From: Pseudanabaena sp. ABRG5-3
GTDB lineage: Bacteria > Cyanobacteriota > Cyanobacteriia > Pseudanabaenales > Pseudanabaenaceae
Assembly: GCF_003967015.1 (NCBI RefSeq)
Contig: NZ_AP017560.1
Span: forward strand, 3,718,048-3,782,047
Direction of reading: 5' to 3'
DNA length: 64,000 nt
Shown here piece by piece: positions 42,020 to 52,436 of this stretch (the stretch's first letter is position 1; every line of letters starts with the position of its first letter). The position numbers and the translations under genes were made by a program. The notes beneath the pieces are model-generated. The model was not told where the DNA came from. It ran no database searches and saw only the letters and a program-made list of their open reading frames with translations.

Positions 42020-44332
42020 CTAAGCCTTGTGTGCGCTATGCTGCGATCGCAATAGAGCCTCCACTAACAAATTGACATTGACAGGTTTACTCACATAGTC
42101 ATTCATCCCCGCAGCCAAACAGAGTTCGCGATCGGCATCCATTGCATTTGCTGTAACAGCAATGATGTAGGGCTTATTTTCCAAACCTAGATCATTAACT
42201 ATCTGCTTAGTCACCTCAATCCCGTCTATTTCAGGCATTTGTACATCCATCAAAATCACATCATAGGTATGTTTGCGTAAGGTTTCCAAAACTTCGATTC
42301 CATTAACAGCAATATCAATTTCTTCGTAACCTAATCTATTTAAAATTTTACAAGCAACTTTTTGGTTAACGATGTTATCCTCAGCAATCAGAATCTTCAA
42401 AGGAAATTTCTGTGCTAAGTTTTGCTCAAAATATGATGGTTGACTAACTTCCAGTACATCATTTTGAGGTGTAGTCAATATAAGTTTAGGGACTTGCAGA
42501 CTGACGGTAAACAGAAAAACACTGCCAATTCCTCTTCGACTATTGACAGTTATTTTACCTCCCATCATGTCGGCAATTCTTTGACTAATTGATAATCCTA
42601 AACCAGTACCTTGATTTTTAAAGTTACTTTCACCTGCTTGTTCAAATGGCAAAAATATAGATTCCAACTTACTACTATCAATGCCGATCCCTGAATCTTC
42701 AATCTCAAATTTAAGTGACACTAATTTGTTTAATGAATTATCAGATGATAGCATTTCAAGTTGAGAAGACTTTAGAGAAGCAACTCGAAATATCACATGA
42801 CCTTTATTCGTAAACTTAACGGCATTACCAAGTAAATTTAGCAGAATTTGCTTGAGCCTTTTACTGTCTGCATAAACTAATTCAGGTAGATCAGGTGCAA
42901 ACTGATAAATGAAATCAATCTTCTTTTGGTTAGCTTGAACTTGAATGATTTCTACTAAATTTTTGACAAATGACAACAGGTGTAATTCTTGGAGATGAAG
43001 CTCCATTTTGCCAGATTCTATCTTAGAAATATCAAGTATGTCATCAATTAGAGTTAGTAAATGTGTGCCAGATTGATAAATCGTCTGAATATCTAATTTC
43101 TCTTGATTATCAATATTTTGAGATTCTTGTAAGAGTTGGACTAAGCCTAAAATTGCATTAAGAGGAGTCCTTAACTCATGACTCATATTAGATAGGAATT
43201 CAGTTTTAGTACGATTCGCTAATTCCGCAATTTGTTTTGCCTCTGTTAGGGCTAGATTTTGTTGCTCCAAAATGAATGCAGTATCATTTAGAATCGATTT
43301 GCTTTTTTCGAGTTGAATTGATTTATTAGTTAATCTTAGCTTTGACTGTTGTAAATTTGTGATTGCCTGTTGTTTCTCTGAAAGTATGGCAATTAGGCTG
43401 AGAGTAGTTACAACAATAACAATAATAAAAGACTGCAATAAAACTAATGCCGAACTATTATTTTTAGCTGCAAATGTTCCAAATCCCTGAACAGTTCCTG
43501 AAATTGCAATCGTTGAAATAATAACAATTAAACTTGTTGCCCCTAGTTGCCCAAACCTTAGGACTGTCCATACAAGACAAGGAATTAACATATATTCCAA
43601 GTCATATCCTTTATAAAAGGATATAAACCCTAGACAAATCACAATGACAACTAAAATAATTGCTTCTATTATTTGCCATTGATGAATTTTGGGTGGTTTT
43701 GGTTTTGCAATATTAAATAAAATTTTGCTGTCTTTAGGAATCTTGAAATTCTTTAAATAAAATTCATAAAAGCTTAAAATTACGGGCGTAAATATACATA
43801 TACCCGCAACATTAGAAATCCACCAAGTTAACCAAGTAATACCAAAATTTGACCAAGTAACTTTGCTGCCTAGGCATAAACAAACTACGCCGACAGTAGC
43901 ATTAATCATTGGTGCAAAAACGCAGGTCAAAAGGAGAAATTTATAAACATCATTCAATCTTCTAAATGGATGTTTTCCTTTAACTGTTTTGCGTAATAGA
44001 TAGCCACCAACCCCAGTGCCAATACTTGTACCGATCGCAATTCCTAATACTTGAAGGATGGAAGCAGTCACCGTAGACCAGCTCTGAGCATCCCAAAATG
44101 CCCAAATATTGGCAAGAAACGAACCAATTAAAACCCCTGGTAAAACCTGATACCCCAAAATTATTACTGCCGCAGATGCAAATCCATCAGGTGGCCACAC
44201 AGGTGTAACAGATTGGGGTGTAGCTGCCACATGCCGTGAAATTTCAGATGTGCCGTAATAAACTAGCGCCAATATTACAATTGCTACAATTCTTGGGAAT
44301 GTCTTTAAACGTTTCTGTGAAAGAACCAACAT
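42020..44332 (-). CDS. MASE1-domain hybrid sensor histidine kinase
   Basis: A 770-residue membrane sensor. About eight hydrophobic helices in residues 10-320 form a MASE1 sensor (TPQSVTPVWPPDGFASAAVI is its hallmark). A coiled coil leads to HisKA with NMSHELRTPLNAILG near residue 384 (phospho-His), and HATPase_c with N box KQILLNLLGNAVKFTN, G1 FEIEDSGIGID and G2 GTGLGLSISQ. A receiver domain ends the protein, LKILIAEDNIVNQKVACKIL with phospho-Asp in VILMDVQMPEIDG near 695. It could pass phosphate to an Hpt protein such as that at 56641-57072. ATG 44332 preferred over TTG 44377. Confidence 0.9.
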   Translation of the reverse strand: MLVLSQKRLKTFPRIVAIVILALVYYGTSEISRHVAATPQSVTPVWPPDGFASAAVIILGYQVLPGVLIGSFLANIWAFWDAQSWSTVTASILQVLGIAIGTSIGTGVGGYLLRKTVKGKHPFRRLNDVYKFLLLTCVFAPMINATVGVVCLCLGSKVTWSNFGITWLTWWISNVAGICIFTPVILSFYEFYLKNFKIPKDSKILFNIAKPKPPKIHQWQIIEAIILVVIVICLGFISFYKGYDLEYMLIPCLVWTVLRFGQLGATSLIVIISTIAISGTVQGFGTFAAKNNSSALVLLQSFIIVIVVTTLSLIAILSEKQQAITNLQQSKLRLTNKSIQLEKSKSILNDTAFILEQQNLALTEAKQIAELANRTKTEFLSNMSHELRTPLNAILGLVQLLQESQNIDNQEKLDIQTIYQSGTHLLTLIDDILDISKIESGKMELHLQELHLLSFVKNLVEIIQVQANQKKIDFIYQFAPDLPELVYADSKRLKQILLNLLGNAVKFTNKGHVIFRVASLKSSQLEMLSSDNSLNKLVSLKFEIEDSGIGIDSSKLESIFLPFEQAGESNFKNQGTGLGLSISQRIADMMGGKITVNSRRGIGSVFLFTVSLQVPKLILTTPQNDVLEVSQPSYFEQNLAQKFPLKILIAEDNIVNQKVACKILNRLGYEEIDIAVNGIEVLETLRKHTYDVILMDVQMPEIDGIEVTKQIVNDLGLENKPYIIAVTANAMDADRELCLAAGMNDYVSKPVNVNLLVEALLRSQHSAHKA

Positions 44333-44438
44333 TTTCCCATACCTATGTAGTAGAGATTGTAAGTTGAAATCGTACAATGGCTAGTTTTTTAGCTACTTTT
44401 TATGTACATAGTGAGTATACATAAAAAAATAAGTTGCT

Positions 44439-45080
44439 TTAGATTTCCTTAAAAGTATCTTTCAAAACGGTGCGAGCGGCTAACTGACTTCTTGTAGACG
44501 ACAATATTTCTGCCTCACGACGCAGTCTAGCGGCTGTATCAAGAGTCTCCAATAATGATTGCTGCTCTAGGCTAGCACCTTGAAAATTGCTCGCTACCCA
44601 GTAAGACAATTCAATCGGGCTGCGTGGAATTTTGGGTAACTCAATTTCTTGGTCGGTTAACTTTTGGGAAAGACGGATCACATCATTGAGCAGTTCTCGA
44701 ACTTCTGTAGCTAATAAATATGGCGCGTCACTGCTCGGCTCATCTTGAATCCACTCCACTAATCCAACTCGGTAGGGGGTTTCACGCACATACTCTAGTA
44801 CCCGAAAACGTTGTTGTCCCATAGTCAGAAGCTTAAAGCGATCGTCTGGTAGACGGTGATACTGCACGATTTGGGCAACGCATCCGATATTTGCGGGTTT
44901 ACCTGTCTCCGAGTCCCACATTAGTACACCAAACATGCGATCGCTCTCCAAGACAGTATTAATCATCATGCGATAGCGATACTCAAAAATATGAAGCGGC
45001 AGAGACTGTCCCGGAAATAACACCAACTCAGGTAAGGGGAACAGAGGTAATTCTCTAACTGAAACTGATGATGAAGTCAT
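44439..45080 (-). CDS. LON peptidase substrate-binding domain protein
   Basis: A 213-residue protein consisting of the N-terminal domain of Lon without ATPase or protease parts: ELPLFPLPELVLFPGQSLPL near residue 10, HIFEYRYRMMINTVLESDRM, and QIVQYHRLPDDRFKLLTMGQ with RFRVLEYVRETPY. The C-terminal helices (LSYWVASNFQGASLEQQSLL, LDTAARLRREAEIL) complete the domain. Such stand-alone proteins are widespread in cyanobacteria, possibly as adaptors or chaperones; the partner is not known. It lies 61 bases before the kinase gene on the same strand. Confidence 0.9.
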   Translation of the reverse strand: MTSSSVSVRELPLFPLPELVLFPGQSLPLHIFEYRYRMMINTVLESDRMFGVLMWDSETGKPANIGCVAQIVQYHRLPDDRFKLLTMGQQRFRVLEYVRETPYRVGLVEWIQDEPSSDAPYLLATEVRELLNDVIRLSQKLTDQEIELPKIPRSPIELSYWVASNFQGASLEQQSLLETLDTAARLRREAEILSSTRSQLAARTVLKDTFKEI

Positions 45081-45161
45081 GTTGCTGAGCTTGACACTAA
45101 GACGTTTTTCCTAGTTTAGCCTGTTAAAGCCAGAAATGAGAGTGGCGACTTTACTTGTCCA

Positions 45162-46148
45162 TTATTCCCAGATTGCCGTCTGGTTGCGTCCTTGTTGTTT
45201 TGCGTTATAGAGAGCTTGATCTGCCTGATTAATTAGAGATTTCTGTGATTTGTCTAAACTAGGAACCAAGGTGGCTACCCCTAAACTAATCGTGACTATA
45301 TTACTCACCTCAGAAGCTTGGTGGGGAATACCTAAGTCTTGAATAGTACTATGCAGCTTCTCAGCCACAGCGATCGCACCTTGTGCATCTGTATTCGGCA
45401 AAATAATCACAAACTCTTCGCCACCATAACGAGCCACTAGATCGGCTGAACGACATACTACCTGTTGTGTAGCTTGAGCTAGTTTCACCAAACACTCATC
45501 ACCAATTTGATGTCCATAGGAATCGTTATAGCGTTTGAAATAATCAACATCAAACAAGAGCAAGGAGATTGGTTGCATTTCTCGACATAACCTAAACCAT
45601 TCCTGTTCTAAGCGATCATCAAAACAGCGACGATTAGCAATTTTGGTTAATCCATCAATATTTACTAGCTTTTCTAGCTTCTGAGTTGCACAGTGTAACT
45701 CTTCATAGAGATTTCGCAATTCTTTTTCTGTTTGTTTCTGTGCAAGGATTGCTGTCTCAGCAATCTTCTTTGACTTTAAAATCTCATCTTCGTAATGAAT
45801 ACGCTGACCAATCGGGATCAGAATGCAATTATTGACTAGAGTTTCTGAGTAATATTGACGCGCTGCATTAATCAGCATAGGAATATCTATTCCCTCTTTA
45901 GTTCTTAGAGAGAAATAAATTTCTTCAGCTTTATTATGAAGTTTTAAAAGAGGCAAAAAATGAGTTTGATAAAAAATTTTGCTACCAATTGGCAAGATTA
46001 ATTCTATTTTTTTTCCTACGATTTCATCTATTGAGTATCCCAGTATTTCTAATAGTGTGGCATTGACTATTAAAATCTTGCCATTGTCATTGAATGAGAG
46101 GAATCCACAGGGTGCTGTATCTAATATAGAGTCTATCTGATAATCCAC
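45162..46148 (-). CDS. PAS-GGDEF diguanylate cyclase
   Basis: A 328-residue cytoplasmic signalling enzyme predicted to make cyclic di-GMP. A PAS domain at residues 5-115 (CGFLSFNDNGKILIVNATLL, LEILGYSIDEIVGKKIELIL) senses an unknown input; a coiled coil leads to the GGDEF domain starting LVNIDGLTKIANRRCFDDRL, with the active-site loop ARYGGEEFVIILPN near residue 243. The metal-binding LLFDVDYFKRYNDSYGHQIG is intact, so it should be active. No RxxD inhibitory site was seen at the expected place. No signal peptide or membrane helix. Confidence 0.92.
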   Translation of the reverse strand: MDYQIDSILDTAPCGFLSFNDNGKILIVNATLLEILGYSIDEIVGKKIELILPIGSKIFYQTHFLPLLKLHNKAEEIYFSLRTKEGIDIPMLINAARQYYSETLVNNCILIPIGQRIHYEDEILKSKKIAETAILAQKQTEKELRNLYEELHCATQKLEKLVNIDGLTKIANRRCFDDRLEQEWFRLCREMQPISLLLFDVDYFKRYNDSYGHQIGDECLVKLAQATQQVVCRSADLVARYGGEEFVIILPNTDAQGAIAVAEKLHSTIQDLGIPHQASEVSNIVTISLGVATLVPSLDKSQKSLINQADQALYNAKQQGRNQTAIWE

Positions 46149-46408
46149 AGAAATAAGCTTATTTAGTAAAAAAAATAAAAAATATTGATGACATAATCAC
46201 CTTTATTTGATCTATTTTATCGTAGATAAAATGATAATTAACCTAAGTTCAGATAAAGCCGCAGATGGTAAAAATACTCCATCTGTAAAGAAGATTGCTT
46301 AGGTTAATAACCATAAGCAAAACTCCCACAAATAACACCTCATTCATTGACGCATATGCATCTTGAGACAAAAGACGGCTTTCTTCGCAATTACAGTCCG
46401 TTGAGGGA

Positions 46409-47014
46409 TTAAGTAGTACAGTAACAACACTTAGTAAACCAATTTTTGAAGAAATCTTTTTCTAACAAGTAAGGGAAAACGTTGATTAAATGCTGAAGTA
46501 GTTTTTGAGACTGAGGTCTAAGCAATCTAATAAAATATTTGAGAACCGACCACATCATCTCAATTGGATTAAAATCAGGAGAATAGGTGGGTAAGTACAA
46601 AATCTTAGCGCCTGTCTCTGTAATTGCTTTTGCGACCCCCTCAACTTTATGGCAGTTGAGGTTATCCATGATTATCCTATGTTCAGGACGTAATTTAGGT
46701 ACTAGGTCATCTTGGATAAAGGTGAGAAAATCTTCCCCTTTCATTGAACCCTGAATCTTTTTCAGGCAAACAATACCATCGACCGAAATAGCCCCAATGA
46801 CTGTGTATTTCTGACCTTTGTAAAAGGGACGATGACTGAATACTCTCTTGCCACACTCACTTCTTGCCACAGAGCGTTCCATTCCCTGCCATACTCCCGT
46901 TTCATCAATACAAATAAGATCTTCAGCTTTTACCCCCTGCAATGCTTCCCAAAATTCACATCTTTGCTGTTGTACTGCCTCACTTTTTACCTTTTCATGG
47001 CGATAGGTCTTTTT
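46409..47014 (-). CDS. IS630 transposase, part B (DDE catalytic domain, -1 frame)
   Basis: The DDE domain: DLICIDETGVWQGMERSVAR supplies the first Asp, HRIIMDNLNCHKVEGV the second, and YLPTYSPDFNPIEMMWSVLK the catalytic Glu region. A plain ATG start exists at 46942, but the -1 frame is open from the A-run at 47009-47017 (KKKTYRHEKVKSEAVQQQRC), and those residues are normal IS630 sequence, so the product is made as a fusion with part A by frameshifting. All catalytic residues are present; the element may still be active. Confidence 0.8.
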   Translation of the reverse strand, partial: KKTYRHEKVKSEAVQQQRCEFWEALQGVKAEDLICIDETGVWQGMERSVARSECGKRVFSHRPFYKGQKYTVIGAISVDGIVCLKKIQGSMKGEDFLTFIQDDLVPKLRPEHRIIMDNLNCHKVEGVAKAITETGAKILYLPTYSPDFNPIEMMWSVLKYFIRLLRPQSQKLLQHLINVFPYLLEKDFFKNWFTKCCYCTT

Positions 47015-47355
47015 TTTAGCGTGATGTTATGCCTCTGGAAAAATCGGCACATACTGCCCGTGGTCACTGATACTCCTGTTTGTTCTGCTACTTCCTCACA
47101 GTACTGCCATAGTGTCCAATCTGGATGCTCTGTCGCAATTTTGAGGATTTTCTCTCGATGGGCTTCGAGCGGACTTTTGATTTGACTCCCTAATGGTTTG
47201 TGGTTTAGTTCTCCTGTCTCTCGGTATTGATTCAGCAGTGTTTGCACTGTTTTTGTCGCGACTTGAAATTGCTTAGCTACTTCACGAATCGATGTATTTC
47301 CTGCTTCGTAGGTTGCTACGATCTTTTGCCTAAGATCTAGTGAGTAAGGTGCCAT
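46987..47355 (-). CDS. IS630 transposase, part A (HTH domain)
   Basis: The 122-residue N-terminal part with two HTH motifs: LDLRQKIVATYEAGNTSIRE plus VAKQFQVATKTVQTLLNQYR for the first, and the DWTLWQYCEEVAEQTGVSVT region for the second. It binds the terminal repeats. The zero frame ends shortly after the A-run at KKRPIAMKR. ATG start at 47355. Confidence 0.85.
   Translation of the reverse strand: MAPYSLDLRQKIVATYEAGNTSIREVAKQFQVATKTVQTLLNQYRETGELNHKPLGSQIKSPLEAHREKILKIATEHPDWTLWQYCEEVAEQTGVSVTTGSMCRFFQRHNITLKKRPIAMKR
47009..47017 (-). other. Slippery site A8G in the IS630 transposase
   Basis: Eight A followed by G on the coding strand contain the classic A-AAA-AAG heptamer. A -1 slip joins part A to part B. 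Confidence 0.75.
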
Positions 47356-47443
47356 TTTTTACTCTCTTTTTTGTTCTGCTATCCTATCTTATCTTGTACT
47401 ACTCTTTCCCTCAATAGGCTGTATTGATTAAATGGGGATATTA

Positions 47444-47588
47444 AGATTCTTCCTTGGTGATTGGCACTTTATTTTGCCGATCATCCCATAGAAAATTCAG
47501 CATCACTAATCTTGCGACTTTTTGAGCATTGTCTTTGGTGAGATTGTTTATGATAGTTAAGTTGGAAAGGAGATCGCTTTCAATAGAC
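47444..47588 (-). pseudogene. Possible C-terminal remnant of an unknown gene
   Basis: On the minus strand an open frame without a start codon reads SIESDLLSNLTIINNLTKDN then AQKVARLVMLNFLWDDRQNK and VPITKEES before TAA. The composition looks like real protein, but I cannot assign it. Being next to the IS630 element, it may be the end of a gene disrupted by the insertion; no matching part is seen on the other side. Confidence 0.3.
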
Positions 47589-47596
47589 TTTTAGGA

Positions 47597-47631
47597 TTAG
47601 TACAGGTAGCGCTTTGCACTACCTGTACTAA
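47597..47631 (+). repeat. 13-bp palindrome with GCGCTTTGCA loop
   Basis: TTAGTACAGGTAG (47597-47609) pairs exactly with 47619-47631 around CGCTTTGCA, followed by GGATCGCTGT. Same loop as the hairpin at 9260-9298. It lies 41 bases before the rhomboid start. Confidence 0.7.
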
Positions 47632-47672
47632 GGATCGCTGTCAAAACTTGCTTTAAGTCTGGAGTAAAAATC

Positions 47673-48248
47673 GTGAAGCAAAAGCTACAAACAATTAGTG
47701 GAGAGCTAAAAACTCAATTTAAGATTTTAGGAAGTTGCGTCATAGTCTTTTGGGCTGTAGTTATTGTTAATGAATTATTGTTTAGTGGCAGGCTTAATGC
47801 TTTCGGGATTCTGCCTCATCACTTGATAGGTTTGCGCGGTATTCTGTTTGCTCCCTTTTTGCATGGAGGCTTTTATCATGTTGCCGCTAATACACTGCCC
47901 TTTATTGTTTTAGGGTGGTTTGTGATGTTGCGAAACATCAATGATTTTTATTTTGTATCTTTTATGGCAGCGTTAATCGGTGGTCTAGGAACATGGCTAG
48001 TTGGTAGACCTGATTCTGTGCATATTGGTGCGAGTGGCGTAATTTTTGGATATTTGGGATATTTGCTATTTCGGGGTTATTTTGAGCGAAGTTTTGTGGC
48101 GATCGCAATTTCGCTGATAATTTGTATTACCTATGGTGGCTTAGTTTGGGGAGTGTTACCAACGCGATCCTATATTTCTTGGGAAGGACATTTATTTGGA
48201 TTTATTGGTGGAATTGTCGCTGCAAAATTGTTAGCAGATAAAAAATAA
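47673..48248 (+). CDS. Rhomboid family intramembrane serine protease
   Basis: A 191-residue membrane protein with six hydrophobic helices. HGGFYHVAANTLPFIVLGWF near residue 65 has the loop His and oxyanion Asn; the nucleophile Ser is in HIGASGVIFGYLGYLL near residue 119; the catalytic His is in WEGHLFGFIGGIVAA near residue 172. It cleaves membrane-spanning substrates, which are not known here. GTG start at 47673 with no strong ribosome binding site (GGAGTAAAAATC is ten bases ahead). A long terminator follows. Confidence 0.93.
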   Translation: MKQKLQTISGELKTQFKILGSCVIVFWAVVIVNELLFSGRLNAFGILPHHLIGLRGILFAPFLHGGFYHVAANTLPFIVLGWFVMLRNINDFYFVSFMAALIGGLGTWLVGRPDSVHIGASGVIFGYLGYLLFRGYFERSFVAIAISLIICITYGGLVWGVLPTRSYISWEGHLFGFIGGIVAAKLLADKK

Positions 48249-48286
48249 AAAAGAAGCGGTGCAAAGCACCGCTTCTTTTTTATTTT
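48242..48286. terminator. Two-way terminator, 21-bp stem
   Basis: AAAATAAAAAAGAAGCGGTGC (48242-48262) pairs exactly with 48266-48286 around AAA, with A/T runs on both sides, between the convergent rhomboid and response regulator genes. Confidence 0.85.
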
Positions 48287-48300
48287 AAGAAACAATATTT

Positions 48301-48678
48301 TTAAGAAACACTTTTAATCGCTTCTAGTAAACTGCGAGTACAGGCTCCTTTATCGCAAAAAGCATCAATATTTGCCCCATTCGAGATCGCCTGTGCTTTG
48401 CCGCCATCGGCTGCGGAATAAGCCACAATCTTGACATGAGGATATTTATTTTTGATTTCACTGGATGCTGTCCAGCCATCCATCACGGGCATATGTAAGT
48501 CCATGACCACAACATCAGGCTCAAGCTTTTGGACTTTAGCGATCGCTTCTTTACCATTAATGGCTACTTCTACAGATCCTATGCAGGCTTGTAAAGAAAG
48601 TGCTAGTTGTAAAGTACATCGGGTGAGTTCGTGGTCATCCACCACCAAAACGCGCAAAGTTTTTGTAGAAGATGTCAT
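48301..48678 (-). CDS. Single-domain response regulator (CheY-like)
   Basis: A 125-residue receiver domain with no output domain. RVLVVDDHELTR (acidic pair D14-D15), phospho-acceptor Asp60 in DVVVMDLHMPVMDGW, conserved Ser in KIVAYSAADGG, and the Lys position in AFCDKGACTRSLLEA are all present. It would relay phosphate from a kinase to another protein. The gene stands alone between two terminators; the upstream neighbour sqdB is on the same strand but separated by a long terminator and 130 bases. Confidence 0.93.
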   Translation of the reverse strand: MTSSTKTLRVLVVDDHELTRCTLQLALSLQACIGSVEVAINGKEAIAKVQKLEPDVVVMDLHMPVMDGWTASSEIKNKYPHVKIVAYSAADGGKAQAISNGANIDAFCDKGACTRSLLEAIKSVS

Positions 48679-48766
48679 GGTAGGTACGGTAAGAAGGTCT
48701 TGACAATAACTCTGTTATGTAACCTAAGATACCTCTTTTTTGTTGTGAAAGCTTCTATCGCAGGGA

Positions 48767-49975
<1,209 letters not shown>

Positions 49976-50131
49976 TTACAACTATTTTGAGTTACAGTTT
50001 CCAAATTAACCCTATCAGGATTTTACGGATTTGTGATGTGCAAGACCGAAATTTATTAACCCTTGTGTATCTAGCAATACATAGAGTATTGGGGGCGGAG
50101 GATTTCTAGATGGCGATCGCTACTTAGGAAT

Positions 50132-50174
50132 TAAAGAAGCAGATTTTTTGCGTCGCAAAAAATCTGCTTCTTTA
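50132..50174. repeat. Palindrome family E in a divergent region
   Basis: TAAAGAAGCAGATTTTTTGC and its complement meet around GTC at about 50152-50154, giving a stem of about 20 bp. It lies between sqdB and the gene at 50350, which point away from each other; the rest of 49964-50349 shows no gene or recognisable promoter. Confidence 0.75.
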
Positions 50175-50349
50175 CTAAATCGTTTCAGTGTATATTCGTA
50201 ACTAGCTCAATGAGATTGAGAATACATTCACACACTCACGCAATTTAGCGGATCGCCGCCTTTCCCAAGCAAGTGTAATGTATTGAAATTAAGATAACCA
50301 AGAATAGTTAATAGCTATTCGTTAGTTAGACTAGGACGATTAGTCAAGT

Positions 50350-51513
50350 ATGCTTTCGATTGCCGAACTTGCCCATCAACGAGATCCACAGGCGATCGCC
50401 GAAATTATTCGTCAGGAATTACAAACTCTTGACTCCAATCACCTTGACGTAGAGGTGTCTATTGTTGATAGCAATTTAGAACTACAAATTCGGACAGATT
50501 CTGCCATTGACAAGGAAAAACTGCTGACATTAGTATCTAGTAATCTGAGAACTTTGCATATAGAATCCGTGGCAAAGTTTAAGATTCACTGCTGGCGCAA
50601 TGATGATGAAATGAATGAACAGCGTCTTCTATGGACAGAGCAATTTATGATGGAGTCACTACCATCATCTTTATCCAAACCCCTAGAATTGGAGTCGGAA
50701 CATCTCGAACTTCCAGAATCCTTAGCTCTAGAAAAACGTTCGCCCGAAACTCAGCTTTCTAAGGATTCGGTATTACAGAAAGCAATCAATAATCTTTCAT
50801 CCAACTCTACAAAGACAAGAAAGCAGTTGCAGCCTGCTGAGCAATTGCAAGAAACGATACTTGTAGGCAAATCATTAAGTAATTTAGCAAATACAACTAC
50901 AGAAAAACATCAAACTCCTAAATCCACTGACTCCACATCTAATAATTATCATTTGCAGCTATTACTAGTCGGATTATCGATTGTCTTATTAGGATTAGGG
51001 ATAGGAGCCTTAGTAAGGGCAATTACAAGTAAGAATGTCATATCTCCAACTGCGGAAATATCCTCTGGTAATTTATCCTCTAGTAATTTATCTGTTAATA
51101 AGTCCTCAGATCAAAATCCTCAAAACATCAAGAGTCAGAGCATTGATCCAGTGCTAACTACTAACCCTACTAAACCCTCATCTACGACAGTTCTCCCCAC
51201 ATTACCTGCCGATGCAACTGTAAATCCAACGCCTAATATTTCTGACCTAACCTCATCAAATCCTACTCAATCCCCCAGTGCTTCCCAAGAAGACGACAAG
51301 CCAATTACCCTCGAAAAGTTTAATCGCGTGCAAAAGGGAATGACCGTTGAGCAAGTAGACAAAATCTTTGGTGTGTCGGGAAAAGTCATTGCCGAAAATA
51401 CAACGAATAATAGTGTTGGTCGAGTTTACTCTTGGAAGAATCCTCAAGGCAGTAATGCGATCGTAGAGTTTAAGGATGGTCAAGTTGTAGCTAAGGCTCA
51501 AGCAGGTTTATAG
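50350..51513 (+). CDS. Single-pass membrane protein with SmpA/BLIP-like C-terminus
   Basis: A 387-residue protein without a known name. Residues 1-95 form a small alpha/beta domain (IAELAHQRDPQAIAEIIRQE, VAKFKIHCWRNDDEMNEQRL). A polar, serine-rich linker leads to one transmembrane helix near 205 (LQLLLVGLSIVLLGLGIGAL), another Ser/Thr/Pro-rich spacer, and a C-terminal domain (EKFNRVQKGMTVEQVDKIFG, RVYSWKNPQGSNAIVEFKDG) of the DUF3862/SmpA type, probably outside the membrane. The protein at 39291-40334 has the same cytoplasmic-domain, helix, SmpA-like order. Confidence 0.65.
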   Translation: MLSIAELAHQRDPQAIAEIIRQELQTLDSNHLDVEVSIVDSNLELQIRTDSAIDKEKLLTLVSSNLRTLHIESVAKFKIHCWRNDDEMNEQRLLWTEQFMMESLPSSLSKPLELESEHLELPESLALEKRSPETQLSKDSVLQKAINNLSSNSTKTRKQLQPAEQLQETILVGKSLSNLANTTTEKHQTPKSTDSTSNNYHLQLLLVGLSIVLLGLGIGALVRAITSKNVISPTAEISSGNLSSSNLSVNKSSDQNPQNIKSQSIDPVLTTNPTKPSSTTVLPTLPADATVNPTPNISDLTSSNPTQSPSASQEDDKPITLEKFNRVQKGMTVEQVDKIFGVSGKVIAENTTNNSVGRVYSWKNPQGSNAIVEFKDGQVVAKAQAGL

Positions 51514-51545
51514 ATAAGTATCGCTAAGTAGTTTTTGATCAAAAG

Positions 51546-51604
51546 AACCACAAGAAAATTTTTAAAAGCGTTGCTTTGCAACGCTTTTAAAAATTTTCTT
51601 GGTT
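51546..51604 (+). terminator. Long hairpin after the SmpA-like gene
   Basis: AACCACAAGAAAATTTTTAA... (51546-51574) pairs with 51578-51604 with a small bulge, around TTT. Followed by AAGCGCAAAGCGCTGTAAGT, another small palindrome similar to the family D tail. Confidence 0.7.
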
Positions 51605-51794
51605 CGGGTTTAAGCGCAAAGCGCTGTAAGTGATATTTATCTGGTTGAAAAATATGAATCCTAGCCCCATATCTCCTTTTTGGGTTTTGAGTGACGATAG
51701 CTATATTGCTATAAAATTACATCTTGGGTGTCTAAACTCAGCTTTTACTAGCTAGTCAGTCAAACCCAGTTAAAGCCTAGTGGGAGAAAATTTT

Positions 51795-52436
51795 TTGGGT
51801 ATCGATTTACGCAGCTATGTCTACTTGGACAACTTACAGCGACAACATGCTGCTTATTTAGGAACGATCGCACAAGGATTTTTACCCTTACCAGGTGACA
51901 CCTCACTTTGGATTGAAATTTCTCCTGGTATTGAAATTAACCGTATTACAGATGTAGCCCTTAAGTCCACATCGGTTAGACCGGGGGTACAGATTGTTGA
52001 GCGTTTGTACGGATTGTTAGAAATTCATTCTGCTAGTCAAGGCGAAACCCAAGCCGCAGGTAGAGCAATTCTGCAAATGTTGGGTGTAACTGAGGAAGAT
52101 CGGATTAAGCCAAGATTATTATCTAGTCAAATTATTCGTAATGTTGATGCCCATCAAACTCAACTGATTAACCGCTTTCGCCGTGGACAGATGCTTTTGT
52201 CGGGGCAAACTCTATACATCATGGAAGTTGAGCCTGCTGCCTATGCTGCCCTTGCGGCCAACGAGGCGGAAAAAGCGGCTTCAATTAATATTTTGGAAAT
52301 TGTCGCGGTAGGTAGTTTTGGGCGTTTATATCTCGGTGGTGAAGAGCGAGATATCATGGCAGCTTCGGCAGCAGTACTTAATACCATCGAAAATATTAAA
52401 GGTCGCGATGTCTATGGCAACGATCGCAAAGAGTAA
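51795..52436 (+). CDS. ccmP: Carboxysome shell protein CcmP (tandem BMC domains)
   Basis: A 213-residue protein, the known length of CcmP, the tandem-BMC trimer of beta-carboxysomes that stacks face to face and gates metabolites. [20 protein letters not shown] starts domain 1 and [20 protein letters not shown] closes it; domain 2 has [20 protein letters not shown], then [20 protein letters not shown] and [12 protein letters not shown] chose TTG 51795 because GGGAG lies seven bases before it and the protein then begins [11 protein letters not shown] like known CcmP; GTG 51780 would overlap that ribosome binding site. As usual it is away from the main ccm operon. Confidence 0.9.
   Translation: MGIDLRSYVYLDNLQRQHAAYLGTIAQGFLPLPGDTSLWIEISPGIEINRITDVALKSTSVRPGVQIVERLYGLLEIHSASQGETQAAGRAILQMLGVTEEDRIKPRLLSSQIIRNVDAHQTQLINRFRRGQMLLSGQTLYIMEVEPAAYAALAANEAEKAASINILEIVAVGSFGRLYLGGEERDIMAASAAVLNTIENIKGRDVYGNDRKE

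Larger units (their letters stand above)
46401..47414 (-). mobile_element. IS630-type insertion sequence
   Basis: TTGAGGGATTAAGTAGTACA at the left edge (46401-46420) is mirrored at the right edge (complement TTGAGGGAAAGAGTAGTACA, ending 47414): 17 of 20 identical, giving an element of about 1014 bp. A TA duplication, usual for IS630, is not obvious on the left flank, so the edges may be off by a few bases or rearranged. The 252 bases to its left (46149-46400) and 258 to its right hold no intact gene. Confidence 0.8.
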
